The notes below the pieces were generated by a model. The model was not told the origin of the DNA and did no database searches. It was given only the letters and a program-made list of their open reading frames with translations. Both the position numbers and the translations under genes were made by a program. Below are positions 24,557 through 36,095 of a stretch of DNA of 64,000 nucleotides, piece after piece. Within the stretch, counting starts at the first letter, position 1. Every line of letters begins with the position of its first letter. The DNA is from Rhodamnia argentea (taxonomy: Eukaryota > Streptophyta > Magnoliopsida > Myrtales > Myrtaceae): the NCBI RefSeq assembly GCF_020921035.1, contig NC_063159.1, forward strand, positions 8,038,501 to 8,102,500, given 5' to 3'.

Positions 24557-24935
24557 AGGATAATGACGCAAAATGATTCTTCAATTTTGACATAATTTAT
24601 ATCGTGATCCTGAAATTTAGCCCAATAAATAATGTGATACATGAATTTTTAATTTATTCGGTGTAGCTTCTGAACTTTTTGTACATGTTCAATTTAATCT
24701 CTAAACTGTATAAAAATGTTTCGATCCACGGACAATATTGAAAATTTCTATACGGCCTAAAGATTAAATTGAACATATACCAAAAGTCTATAAACCACGT
24801 TGAATAAACTAAAAGTTCGGGGATAATATTGCACATTGAGATAAAGTTCGGGTACCACATTGAACAAATTTAAAGTTTAGGAACCACATTGCATGTTTGA
24901 CCAAAGTTCATGGACTATTTGTGTCATTTATCCAT
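24557..24935. repeat. Foldback MITE-like element, family A copy 2
   Basis: Same modular structure as 9929-10347. The left arm contains TACATGTTCAATTTAATCT and the right arm its complement AGATTAAATTGAACATATAC; the ends read GGATAATG...CATTTATCC. Confidence 0.7.
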
Positions 24936-25158
24936 ATTATAAGATCCAAGGTGCGACAGCAACAATGCATTTGGAACAGCGGCAACACGTTTCTCGACCG
25001 AGCGGCCATTGTCGTCGATACAGCCAAGCGACTTAGGGGGGCTATGGATCCATCGATGTGAGATTGTTCTCGGACACCTTTCATCTCAGTGCTAAATGGA
25101 GGACGCAAAGCGGTCATGTATTTGAAGTGTAACTGTGGTACCAAAAATAAAAGATCAA

Positions 25159-25707
25159 GGGTGCATTTGGTTCAATATTTTGAAAGCATTTTGAGGAAAA
25201 AATTGGGGTTTTGACAACCATTTTCAAGGGCCTTTGTGGTGAAAGCTTGATTTGGTAAGGCTAAAAGCTCAACGCCGATAGGGACCAGCATTGATGTTTA
25301 AGCATTTTCAAAATGCTGAAGACCCCATTAATCAGTTATTTGCATATTTTGCCCTTAAAACTTTACTAAAAATCCATTTTTACCCTTGTCAAAAAGTAAA
25401 ATCCTAGTTTATTGTTCATCTTCGAGGGCAGCCTGATTGCGCGACCTCGGGCCTTGTCACTTGGGACCGTGCAACCTCAACCGACTATTGCTAGCTCTAG
25501 ATCTTGCTCGTCGATGGCTTGAGCCCTTCGCCAACTCCAACAAAGGGTTTAACTTTTTTAATTAAAAAAATAATGCAATCAAAGCCCTTTGCAATTTTTT
25601 TTTTGTCAAATACTACTTAACCCATAAAAAAAAATTTCGGAGGATTTTTTACTAAACAGCGTTTGCATTTCTCCAAAGGCTATTTCCAAAGTTGAACCAA
25701 ATGCAAC
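25159..25707. mobile_element. TIR element with GTGCATTTGGTTCAA ends
   Basis: Left end GGTGCATTTGGTTCAATATT, right end TTGAACCAAATGCAAC. The core near 25430-25540 is relatively GC-rich (CTTGCTCGTCGATGGCTTG). No transposase and no clear target duplication. Confidence 0.6.
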
Positions 25708-25849
25708 TTTACATGATGATCGTGCATGCAATAAAGTGCATGCGAATCACAAGTTCTTTTTGCATAATAACAAAATCAAATTGACCAACATTTATTGGGA
25801 AAATATCTACTTCTTTTTTTATTACTTTCGAAAATGTTACGGTGTTTGT

Positions 25850-26330
25850 TACAATTTTTAGCGATAAAAGTACTAAAAACATCTTAAACCTATTGCATTA
25901 GTGTCAATTCAGTTTATCCGATCAATTTTGGCCGAAAATCACCGACATGGACAACAACCGTCCCCACGTGGCACGCCGACCCTATCGTAACCATTTTTTA
26001 TTATTTTCTTTTTAAAAAAATCAATATTTTATTTATTTTTAATTACTTTTTCTTTTCTTTTTTGCTTCCATTTTGGCCAGTGAGGATGCTGGCGAGGCCA
26101 AGAAGGCCTTTGGCAAGGGCTTCACGAAGAAAGAAAAATAGCAAAAATAATTTAAAATTACAATTAAAAAAATAGTAAAAAAAATGTCCATGTCAACGCT
26201 GGTCACGTCACGTAAGATAGTTGACGTCCACCTCGATTATTTTCAATTAAATTCGATCGGATAGACTCAGTCAGTATAAATACAAAAATTTTAAAATTGA
26301 ATTGCTACCAAGGCCATTGATTAGGACTTC
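25850..26330. repeat. Foldback element, family C copy 1
   Basis: The left part (AAACCTATTGCATTAGTGTC, TTTATCCGATCAATTTTGGC, CACGTGGCAC) and right part (TTGACGTCCACC, GATCGGATAGACT, AAATTTTAAAATTGAATT) are inverted relatives. The core has GGCGAGGCCAAGAAGGCCTT. A related element lies at about 53030-53620. Confidence 0.5.
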
Positions 26331-27517
26331 TTCAATACTTTTCCTGACACCAGGCAATTCTTGGGCCTGGTTCTTTTATTGCTCCGACCCGTATTTGAGA
26401 CCAGACTTGTCAACTAGAAAATCCAGATCTGGCCCAATCCATCAAGCTTAGCATGTGATGCAGAGAGAGAGAGAGAGACTCGTGGCCATCGGCTCTCTAC
26501 CCCTTGCCCAAGCCCATATTTAATTGCGAACAAGTTGCACAAAATACACTATTCCAAAATTATATTATATTTAACCACGTAAACTTGTTCACATCGCAAC
26601 CTTAATTATGCTTTTAAAGCGAAACACGTCCATCGATGAAAAAAATTTATCGAGATCCAATTATCTTGTCTATTTTTAGACCGCGTTCTTTCGACAGGTA
26701 GCGGTGCCGCTTCACTTCCCAAGTCAGAATAGCACGCCATAAGACAAATTCAAACTCTCCGCGAGGTTCGAGCTGTACTATGATGGGCACCGTCGTTGTA
26801 TTTTATTGCAGGAGAACGAGATCTTAGGTCAGAGTTAAGGAACTTCCAAGATCCGAACCGAGCGGCTCAACCCGGATTATCATATTGAAACTTGGGATTT
26901 CTTCAACTGAAGAAGGTTCCCAGAGACGTGCTTAAACGATTCGTTTTTGACTTGTTTGTCTCGGGGAGGAAAACGTGTCCCGGGGTTTCCACAAAGAAAC
27001 GTGCTGGGAGCTACTCGGATTCCAGCTCGAGTCACGCAGTAGGGGAAACAGCCAAAGTCAAAAGAGAATTTCTAGCGATGGCGTTGGGATTCAGCTGAGA
27101 TCCAGCTTTGGCGGCGATTGAGATGGTCACCGGGGGTTCCTTGTTGGGAAAGAAAGTGTCGGGCTTCCCGTCTAGTCAAGCCGCGCTCGAAACTCGACTC
27201 GAGCTCGACCGACTATTAACAGTTCTGCTTGATCTAGACTCGAAAATCATTCCCGGCAAGAATGATTCAATTTAACCCGAACTGCTCCCAATTTGAGATG
27301 TCAAGCCAATTCCACCATACTTTGGACAGCACAACTCTTCGTCCGATTTAACGTAAGAATTTCATGGGCATGCACATGGATTCTTGTTAAGCAATCGGTG
27401 AAGTGAAATTCGCTCTGGAGACGGCGATATCTAGAGTAAACATGCTAAGAATAAGATGGAGATGGTGACAATAAATAACCCAAAAAGAGCCTTATGGATC
27501 ATTCCCTATGTACATTA

Positions 27518-27756
27518 GGGACCTGTTTGGTAACAGTTATGTTTTCGAAAACAATTTCTTAGCAGAAATGATTTTTTTCTAATTATGTTCTTGAAAACAA
27601 AGAAATATACTTTTTTTTTTTTTTTTTGCTTCTTGTTTTTGATTTAAATCTATTCTCTGATCTGTTCCTAGGAATAGAAAAATTAACTAATGTTCATTTT
27701 ATGTTCCCGGGAATAAAAAAAAGGAATCAGATGATAGGAGCGTTACCAAACAGGCC
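27518..27756. mobile_element. PIF/Harbinger-like (Tourist-type) MITE
   Basis: 239 bases with inverted ends GGGACCTGTTTGGTAAC and GTTACCAAACAGGCC, flanked on both sides by TTA (27515-27517 and 27757-27759). A three-base TTA duplication is the known signature of PIF/Harbinger elements. Confidence 0.75.
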
Positions 27757-28822
27757 TTAGGTAATCACACAATAGCCAGAAAAACGCCACAATGAATGGA
27801 CCACCAAACCATACACATTTCTGCCACATACAATAATGCGGGCTCCGAAGAAGAAAGTGAAAAGGGTAGCCATGAAAGGGACTCCCTTTGTTGCATGTTC
27901 AGCATAAAAATTCCAGGCAATGTGAAGCCGAACCGGCAATCATATTTTAAATTCCGATGATGAATGGCTTTAGTGACATTTGGTAGAAGATCCTAATGTC
28001 ATGGCTAGGAAAAAGACACCATTTTCCAGGGAAAAGAGACAAACACATGAGTGGGGAATAAACCTCCAGAGTCTCTGGGTATTGTATACACCAGAAGAAG
28101 CTGCTTCTTCAAGCTACTAACTCAGTACACAAAGACAAATAGGAATCACAGAGAAATCAAATCACTGAACTTTCTGAACAAGATAAAACAAGTTTGCATT
28201 TCCTTGTTCAGAGTCTCTTTAGAACCATAGATTTGCAGGAGCAATCAGTCTTAAGAGCAAACATGTAGAGGCAAGAAAGTTCATGCAATGAAAACTTCCC
28301 CTAGAGCTGGGATAGGCACTTGAAAATATGCCAGAATCTGCATAGCTTCAACCTTACAGAACAGAGCGGCACATTGGCTTATATAGCTGCTGCTTCTATT
28401 GAGAACTTGCAAAGATGGAGCAACTTGGGTCCACTATGATGAGATCAAAAGCTTAACCAGAAAGAGAAAAGCTTTATTTATCATGAAAAGTTCCAGCAAA
28501 CTTTGCGAACATGGACATTAAACAGATCCATCCATGGAATTTGTGATATCTATTGAACGCAATTAAAGAATCACTAGGCATGATACAATTAAAATGTAGA
28601 CGGGATTGGGACACTCAACTATGTTTCTGTGTTTGATTCCCTAGCATGACAGCGGACCTAAAAGGCTGAACCGAGCGGCATATTGGCTTCAAAAATATGT
28701 CATCGGAGAGCCGTTCTACTCTTGCCTTCAGTTGGAATCTCTCTTGAAGTGAGCTCCATCTAGAGGCATCACCATGCATCGGCACTAGGTAAAGCTTCTT
28801 CAGGAAAAATGAAGCCTCCACA

Positions 28823-30727
28823 TCATGACTGGTCTCTCTGCTCGTTCTTCCAAGACTTCTTCGCAACTTCGGCAGAGGAACCTCCAGAATCTCCCCCGCC
28901 CTCCTTTGGCTTCGAGAAGAAAGGATCCCATTTGTGGCCTCCCGCTTCACGTTGTCCCTCCTCTAACAAGGCATATTTCCAGCTATTCTCTTCAATAAAG
29001 TTGTCATATTCAGTACGACCTTCAATAATGTTCCTTCTCAGCCTCGTAACCTTGTCAATGACGGCCTGCACAGCTACATCGAAAGCGTCCTTTAGAGTCT
29101 CTAGTTTCGAGCGTGGATCTGCATAGATAAGCCTTGGAATGAGATTTATGACCTCCTCCCTCATTATCTTCACCTGCTCAGGAGATATTTGTCGAAGCCT
29201 CTCCTCTATGCTAACATTGCGCTTTCTTATATCATCTTCGGGAATAAAGACGGAGTACTTTGTGTAATTTTTTGGAAGATGCCAGGTGTACTGAGTGTAG
29301 GCTGATCCTGGATGGAAGAAGACTGGTATACAACCTGCCAGCATCGAGTCAAAAGCAGATCTCCTCGTATATGAGTCACCCTGTGGTTGCAAGCAGAAAA
29401 GGGAGCTTTGGAACATCTGCATAATACTGCTTGGAGAATGACACTTGCTCTCCCCAAAATCACACTCTAGCAGCTTGCCGACCTTAGAGTTCCTGCACTG
29501 ATCAATGATTTGTCCTCGGATTGATTTTGGGTTGTCTGGACGAGGAGCGCCGGCAAAGGAGAACAGCCATTTGCGCTCCAATTTCCTCATCCTGTCCTGC
29601 CAGGTAAATACGTCAGCATCTTTTGCTGGGTGGAAATAAGTCGGATAAGGAATGCCGAAATCATTCGCATTCCATGGACTTGACTCCACAACAAGCATAG
29701 ACATGTTTCTTGCGGCAGGGAGAAAGAGAAGCTTATTGCCCCAGTCTTTTTCTTCGTCACTTAGCCGCCTGAAATCCCATGTGATCCTCCCAGCAACAAG
29801 AAAGTGATCCTTCCCTCCCATGATGTTCCACTCCGGCCTCTTCATTAGCCATTCAACTAAATCAAGAGATGCGGCATCCCTCACAGATATGTTGTAACCC
29901 CAGAGATACCTCGCAATGTCAAATCCAGCATAGAAGGGTACAAATATAGCAGAGGCAATGGAAGAATCACGCGTTAAGCAATCGTACTGCTTCATCCTAT
30001 TGTTGAAAATAACATCAACAGCAAACTGATTTGTCGCGTACCATCCCGTATTCGAGAACACACCTTCGACGTTCTCAAGTGGTGGACCAAGCCCGGCATT
30101 ACTGGTGAACTTACACATATTGGTCCAGAGGCTTAACTTCCTACACTCCTTGAGCATGTCCTCGTTAAACCTAGGCGGCAGGTCATGGACATATATGTAC
30201 CTCCCACCGCACGGATCACTCTTGTTCTCTGTAGTTCTCAATGCTCTCATGAAGGGGAAACTCTCTCTTTTCCTTTTAGTTGCCCGTTTTGGGGAATCCA
30301 CCACTTTGGGAGTTTCCAAATGGCTCTCCTTCACTGGTATAGCGCTTGAGTGGATTTCCGGCGAAGGGTCCTCAGTCCTATGAGGAGGCTTGAATTCGGT
30401 TCTAACCGATATGGGTTCCAATTTGGTGGAATCCGCCACTTTGGGAGTTTCCAAATGGCTCTCCTTCACCGGCGCAGCTCTCTTGCGGATTTCCAGCGAA
30501 GGGTCATTGATCCTGTGAGAAGGCCTGAGTTCGGTCCTAACCGGCACGGGTACCATGGCGGATTCATCAAAAGGATTACTTCCTAGAACTGCGAAATGGA
30601 AGTACAGAAGCAGAACCCAGAAAAACAAGGACAGTGTAACCAAGAAACAGAGGCGGGGGTGCTGGCTCTTAGCCGTTCCCTTCTCCATATGCTCCGACGC
30701 AACACTGGTCGGCGAACGGCGTCTCAT
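28823..30727 (-). CDS. MUR3: Xyloglucan galactosyltransferase MUR3 (GT47), 634 aa
   Basis: Golgi type II membrane enzyme that adds galactose to the third xylose of the xyloglucan XXXG unit; the product is then often fucosylated. Single exon. Start is the ATG of [11 protein letters not shown]; earlier in-frame codons lack ATG. A short cytosolic tail is followed by one membrane span ([20 protein letters not shown], about residues 26-46), a stem, and the GT47/exostosin domain from [16 protein letters not shown] to [28 protein letters not shown]. It keeps [31 protein letters not shown] and [15 protein letters not shown] blocks, with almost unbroken similarity to Arabidopsis MUR3. The stem contains a 45-residue tandem duplication (see findings). 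The long 5' region carries GA microsatellites. Confidence 0.95.
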   Translation of the reverse strand: MRRRSPTSVASEHMEKGTAKSQHPRLCFLVTLSLFFWVLLLYFHFAVLGSNPFDESAMVPVPVRTELRPSHRINDPSLEIRKRAAPVKESHLETPKVADSTKLEPISVRTEFKPPHRTEDPSPEIHSSAIPVKESHLETPKVVDSPKRATKRKRESFPFMRALRTTENKSDPCGGRYIYVHDLPPRFNEDMLKECRKLSLWTNMCKFTSNAGLGPPLENVEGVFSNTGWYATNQFAVDVIFNNRMKQYDCLTRDSSIASAIFVPFYAGFDIARYLWGYNISVRDAASLDLVEWLMKRPEWNIMGGKDHFLVAGRITWDFRRLSDEEKDWGNKLLFLPAARNMSMLVVESSPWNANDFGIPYPTYFHPAKDADVFTWQDRMRKLERKWLFSFAGAPRPDNPKSIRGQIIDQCRNSKVGKLLECDFGESKCHSPSSIMQMFQSSLFCLQPQGDSYTRRSAFDSMLAGCIPVFFHPGSAYTQYTWHLPKNYTKYSVFIPEDDIRKRNVSIEERLRQISPEQVKIMREEVINLIPRLIYADPRSKLETLKDAFDVAVQAVIDKVTRLRRNIIEGRTEYDNFIEENSWKYALLEEGQREAGGHKWDPFFSKPKEGGGDSGGSSAEVAKKSWKNEQRDQS

Positions 30728-31400
30728 CAATAACACAAGCACAACAGTCTAACCCACCACCCAAGCCATCATCCTCGTCTAAGCGCCGGACCAAGATTCC
30801 CCGACGATACGAAACGCCGACCTAATTTGACCAATCAAACGCGAATGGGGAAAAACCCTCACTCCAATCGCTCAGCAAGAGTCTGGATTCGGCCGCCAAT
30901 CTCGGGAGAGAGGTAAAATGAGCTGCTCAGTATCTGAACGGGGATGTGAAATCAAATGGGATAAAAAAAAAAAAAAACAAAGCAACAGACGCACTGAATT
31001 CAAGCAGCCAGAAGCTGTAACAAATCGATATCTGGTGATGACAATCAGAATCAGCAAAACCTCGAGAACTTACTGAGTCTGTCTCGTCCGCCGATGATTC
31101 CGACGCTGGATTCAAACTCCCATTAACGCAGAACGAGGAAGCAACCGATGTGAGCGAGAGAGAGAGAGAGAGAGGTAGAGAGGGGGAGAGAGGGGTTGAT
31201 CTATATGGTTTCGAGGAAGTTGCTAGGTGCGATCATGGAGCTGAGACGAGCAAATCGTGGGCGAGCGAAACGAGAAGGAAAGCGAACTTATGAGAGAGAG
31301 AGAGAGAGAGAGAGAGCAGAGATTCAGGGGAGGCGCATGTTAGCGACGTGCGTTGGTCGGGAGCTTCCCATCCCACTTCCTGTCGGTAGCCCGTAGATTC
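30728..31400 (-). promoter_or_regulatory. Leader and promoter region of the MUR3-like gene with GA microsatellites
   Basis: Contains (GA)n at about 31155-31174 and 31292-31317 on the plus strand, that is (CT)n on the coding strand. Polypyrimidine tracts of this sort are common in plant core promoters and leaders. A leader intron is possible because a splice-like site (acttactgagtctg, plus strand) lies near 31068, but I cannot prove it. Confidence 0.4.
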
Positions 31401-32177
31401 GTGCCACGTAGGCGGTCCCGGGGGTTATGCCTTGTCAGGTCAAAGAGGAGCCCGGCGTTCCTCCTGGAATTGCGTCGCGTAATTATGTGAGACGCTTCCG
31501 TATAAAATGTTCGATACCGTGTGAGATATTGAGAGGCCACTGTCAACTATTCCAAAAGATCAATGTATTAAATGAATGCATAATTTGATGCTCAGATATT
31601 CTAACGGTGAGATAGATATCGTGAGGAGACATTTTCATTCTCGACCAAGGGTCGCATCCTACAAGTCCTATGCCGGACGTTGCTACTTGCCTACTGCGAA
31701 GGAGGGGCTCATCGACCCGAGCAATTTAATTCATGAATAGTGCTGAGTTGATCTGCCACGATTCGTTAGTACTTTAACGATAGGGTTCAAGAGGGTAGCG
31801 CAAAACTGGCGGCATCCCCCTGCTTCGCTCGCCTCACACTAAATTCCAAATTTAAAACATGCGGTGAAAAATCCACAGAAATAATGTACATAGAGAGACT
31901 GGGTCATATGTAAAACAAGAGTAAACGGGCACTAGATTGATGGGGTGAAGGAGATAATTTATTTCGGAAAGCGCTAAATTCATTAAGACTTGGTTAGTCT
32001 AGCTTTCCTGTTGTGGATGGGTCGGTGGGGGTTTCCTCTCGGATCACTAATTCATAATAAAATGGGGAAAAAAAAATCAAAGTACAGATATCATCGTCCA
32101 TTAGGAAACTTGTAACTTGTCATTCGGAACGTGATGAGGGGGGACTCTCCCCCACTCAAATCTTTTACAAGAAAGAA

Positions 32178-32570
32178 AAATGATACGAATAGTCCGTGAA
32201 TTTGAAAGTAATATACAATGTGGTTTCTGAATTTTTAATTTGTTCAATGCGGTCCTTAAACTTTTAACTCATTCAATGTAATTCTTGAACTTTTGGTACA
32301 CATTTAATTTAGTACGTGGATAATAAGAATTCTTGATATTGTCCCCGATCTTAAACTAATGCAAGTATGACATTTAACATTTGCGTATAATTCAAGGATT
32401 ACATTGAACATGTATCAAAAGTCCATGGATCACATTGAATAAATTGAAATTTCATGGATCACATTAAACATTAGGCTAAAGTTTGGATATCACAATGAAT
32501 AAATTAAAATTTTAAGGTCCACATTGCACATTGAGCTAAAATTTAAGGACCATTTGTATCATTATCCTTT
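32178..32570. repeat. Foldback MITE-like element, family A copy 3
   Basis: Same modules as the other two copies (TTCAATGCGGTCCTTAAACTT on the left, AAATTTAAGGACCATTTGTA on the right); the end reads ATTATCC. Confidence 0.7.
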
Positions 32571-35500
32571 TATGGAACTTGAAACTTGTCACGATTCGCC
32601 CTAATCATCAAAGTAGGGCCGAGCATAATGGACTGACCAAACCGATCGGTTGGTTACGGTCGGCTCGGTTCCCAATTTTAGAGGGAACCGGACCGGACCA
32701 AATAATATTTTTAAAAAATATATATAAATGTAAACCTAAACCTATGGTACTTATGATGTTTAGTATAACTTATAGATTTACCGACAACGTTATACAATCA
32801 ATGAGAGGTGATCCGGTGAATATGTAGTTAAAGATAAAAATTTTACGAAAAATCACACAAAATTAGATCGGTTGAAAATCGAACTGGACCGATCGATCAG
32901 ATTTTCGATCCTTGAAATTGAGAACCAATCCTTTTGATTCTAGGATGGAATCGGGAATCGATCACTTCTGATGAGGAGCTGATAATTATTATTATGTGAT
33001 TCGATTGGGAATCGATCTCGAGAAATCATAACCCATGCACACGCCATTATGCAACAACAAAGTAAGGTTGAAACCACCGACAGAAACGGCCGAGGCACGT
33101 GGCGGAGAGCCGATTGATTTCAGGTTGTCATCGAGCGGCGCGCCTACGGAAGAAGGCGAAAGCACCGACGCAAACGTCGCGTCGCCGGGGGCAAGATCCT
33201 TATCACAAGGAGAGGGGAGAGATCTCTACATCTTCCCCACAAAAAAAAAAAAAACGAAAGAAATTAAAATGGAAAAAGAAAATCCCATGTTTTACTTTGA
33301 ATCATGTTATCAAAGAATTAGCAAATAAATGTTTTAGTTTGTGCTGTGATTTAAGCTCGAATAATGAGCTATGTAAGAAGGTGAACGTGCTTACCACTCG
33401 AGTCGCGCTTAGGGTTTGCGACACCTTATTAAACGACTAAAAAGAAACAACCAAGGGATGGTATGTGCCGACGTCTAGAGAACTAAAGGGTTCAATGTCT
33501 TTTAGAATATCTTTAAACTTCTTGCACAACGAAACATTCGGATCACTGGAATGGCCCGAACATTATCGGAATATCTTATAGCAGTCTTTAAGAAAAATTG
33601 TGGCTGAGTTTCACGACGGACAAGCACCGAACGAGCAAGAATCATTAGGCCATGGCCAGTTACTAGATAGGTACAGATTGAGGTTTGTTGGGGGCATACC
33701 TCGTAGCGTTGACAGTGCTTGCCTATCTTCTCATGAGCTATTTTTGGACACGCGGGTAGATTTGAAATTAGATTGAAAGTTAAAGACTTTTTATGAGACA
33801 AAAAAATAAAGTTTAGAGCATAATTGTGATTAGATCTAAAATTAAAAAAAAAATTAAGGGAATTAGCCCCATGAAAAAAAAAAAAAAGGCATCATTCTTA
33901 TGAGCATTAAGTCTCATTTGTGTTGTTCTAGCTCATGTAATAGAGCAAACGTACGTCTATCCGTCCTATGTTGCTTCACACATTTCGCGTCATTGTTTTA
34001 AATGGCACGATGAAAATGATTTAAACAAGCTTGGCTTCTCAAAATAATTTTTTCTTTTCCAGCATTAGAATGCCAAAAGAAGTTTCGCTATCATCATGAA
34101 CTAATGAAGGAAAAAAAAAAAAACAGAAACATAAATCAAGAACAAACTGGCAAGTTAGATAATAGCAAAATCATTCGAAAAAATCACAGTCAGGAACCGG
34201 ACTCTCATCGCCTCGACGCTACCGAACTCTTGAGTTCTTTTTCAATAGAATGTGAGGAAACCAGCTGCAACTACAATGGCGCTTCGTGATATCCCTATAA
34301 TATAAAGAGGAAAGGCATGAATACAACATGAATGCACACATGCTAATTAATGTCGTGTAAGATAAAACGAATCAAATCGATATACGATGAGTCTTTTGAC
34401 TATCGTGAACCCAAAAAGTACAGTGCTTCCACTCTCTCTTATCGCTTTCATGAAGCTCGGACATGCAAGGGAGAGCTACGGAGATGAAAGAGAAGGAGAG
34501 CCTAGTTTTTTCGGAAAATAGCTTTTATACGATGAATATGAGGAAATTGTTAGACAGTGACTTGTCATGTGTTTTCCTTGGCAGTAAGAAAGAAACCCCT
34601 CTCCCTTCCTCCTCTAGCAATCGCAATTACCGTGACTCCTTTCTTTCTTCTCGGCTTATTATTGCGTTTGTCATAAATTTTGAAAAGGACGGCGAATAGA
34701 GGCTTAGTACATAAGAATAAATAAATAAATAAAATAACTTGATTTTTGGATTGTCGAAAGGGATAATGGTAAAGTAGGAATCTTATAGAAGTTTGAATCT
34801 TTAGTACTCAAGTTAAGAAAAAAACCATTGACGTGCTCTTTGGATTATCGAAAGGGGCACCCGTAAAGTTAATCTTACGTACTCCTGTTTCGAACGGAGA
34901 TGCTCATTTCCCAGGGCTTTTTTCAAAAATGGGTCCAAAAAAAATTACGAAAATGGATCAAATTTTTTTTTATTTACAGAAAGGGGTCCCGTGTGGGAGT
35001 CTAAATGTGCGCTGGTGAAGGGTCTTTTTCAGTCCCTATATGACTCATAAAGTGCAATGGGCATATTAAATGTGCATGTAATTTTATGAAATTTTGATAT
35101 GTTATGCATAAAGAGGTTACGACAAATTGTCATGAAAAATATATCCATAGATTCCGCACAAAAAAAAAAATCATAACAATAAAAAAACATGCAAATGGCA
35201 GGAAAGAAATAAAATTTTCAAAGACTTTCATCCTCTTAATGGAATGATCGTACCGATCAAAATGATTTGGATTGTAATGAAAATTTTATATGTGATAGAT
35301 TTGGATGGTAAGAACAACTTTCATCAAGAGAGTTCTACCAACTAAAATCTTAAAAAAATTATAAAAATTTGAGAAGCCGCAAAGGTCGAATCAGAATAGA
35401 GCAACCTATGAGATTCAAACAAAAATTTCAGATTCTGACTTCCTACTACGATGCACTTTTGCCATAACAAACGATCTCTGTTTCACACATAAAAAATACC

Positions 35501-36000
35501 GTTGAAAAGATATGTATCTCAGCTATGAAACTTCTTTTATACTTTTTTCATATATGTGCTAGATTGGTACCACATAATCCGAACATGAAAAAATGTCATA
35601 AAATAGAAAAACACATGAACAATAGCAGGTTACTAATTCAATTCACCAACTTCATGAATGTATTAGATAGACCTAATGATACTCATTTTGGATGATCTAT
35701 ATATGAAATCAAAGTTCTCGAAGTGGTCTATGAATATCTAGAAGAAAGTGAGAGCAGATTCGATCATCCGGACAAGCAAAATCGAGTTACAAATTCGAGA
35801 CGCGCTCCGATATGAAAATGCAAAACATGAAAAACATTAACCAAATTATTATCGATCACTATAATCATGTGAAATCAACATTCTCAACAACATGTATCAA
35901 TATTTAGCAGCAATCAAACTAAAATTTTTTTCAAGTTCCCAGCGACGATCTGCGGTCATGTTGAAAAAAAAAAAGGTGAAGAATCCAAAAAGCCTAGGGC

Positions 36001-36075
36001 GCCGCCTCCGAGAAACCGATGTTGTACCTCGTGTTCGAGTACCTGGACACCGATCTTAGGAAGTTTTGGACAAGC
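36001..36075 (+). pseudogene. Fragment of a B-type cyclin-dependent kinase gene
   Basis: Twenty-five codons read AASEKPMLYLVFEYLDTDLR plus KFW. The block LYLVFEYLDTDLRKF matches the hinge region of plant CDKB kinases, where LVFEY(L/M)DTDLKKF is characteristic. The reading frame is closed just upstream by a stop and similarity is lost after KF. It is a captured or decayed exon piece, not a gene. Confidence 0.65.
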
Positions 36076-36095
36076 GTGGGGATGGACCTCATAAA

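Larger units (their letters stand above)
23332..28822. other. Intergenic region between SDD1-like and MUR3-like genes
   Basis: Holds the SDD1-like promoter and leader (23332 to about 23600), short AT-rich stretches, and transposon-like elements listed separately at about 24557, 25159, 25850 and 27518. GA microsatellites lie at about 24454-24471 and 26462-26478. A GC-moderate block at 26690-27120 has only a short open frame that I do not recognise. Bases 27760-28822 are 3' flank of the MUR3-like gene. Confidence 0.5.

Noticed and set aside
28809..30752. Open frames opposite or overlapping the MUR3 gene
   Set aside because: Antisense or out-of-frame shadows of a strongly conserved GT47 coding region.
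33035..33440. Two overlapping open frames in a GC-moderate block
   Set aside because: Both end in a homopolymer A run and show no domain; I see no sign of selection.
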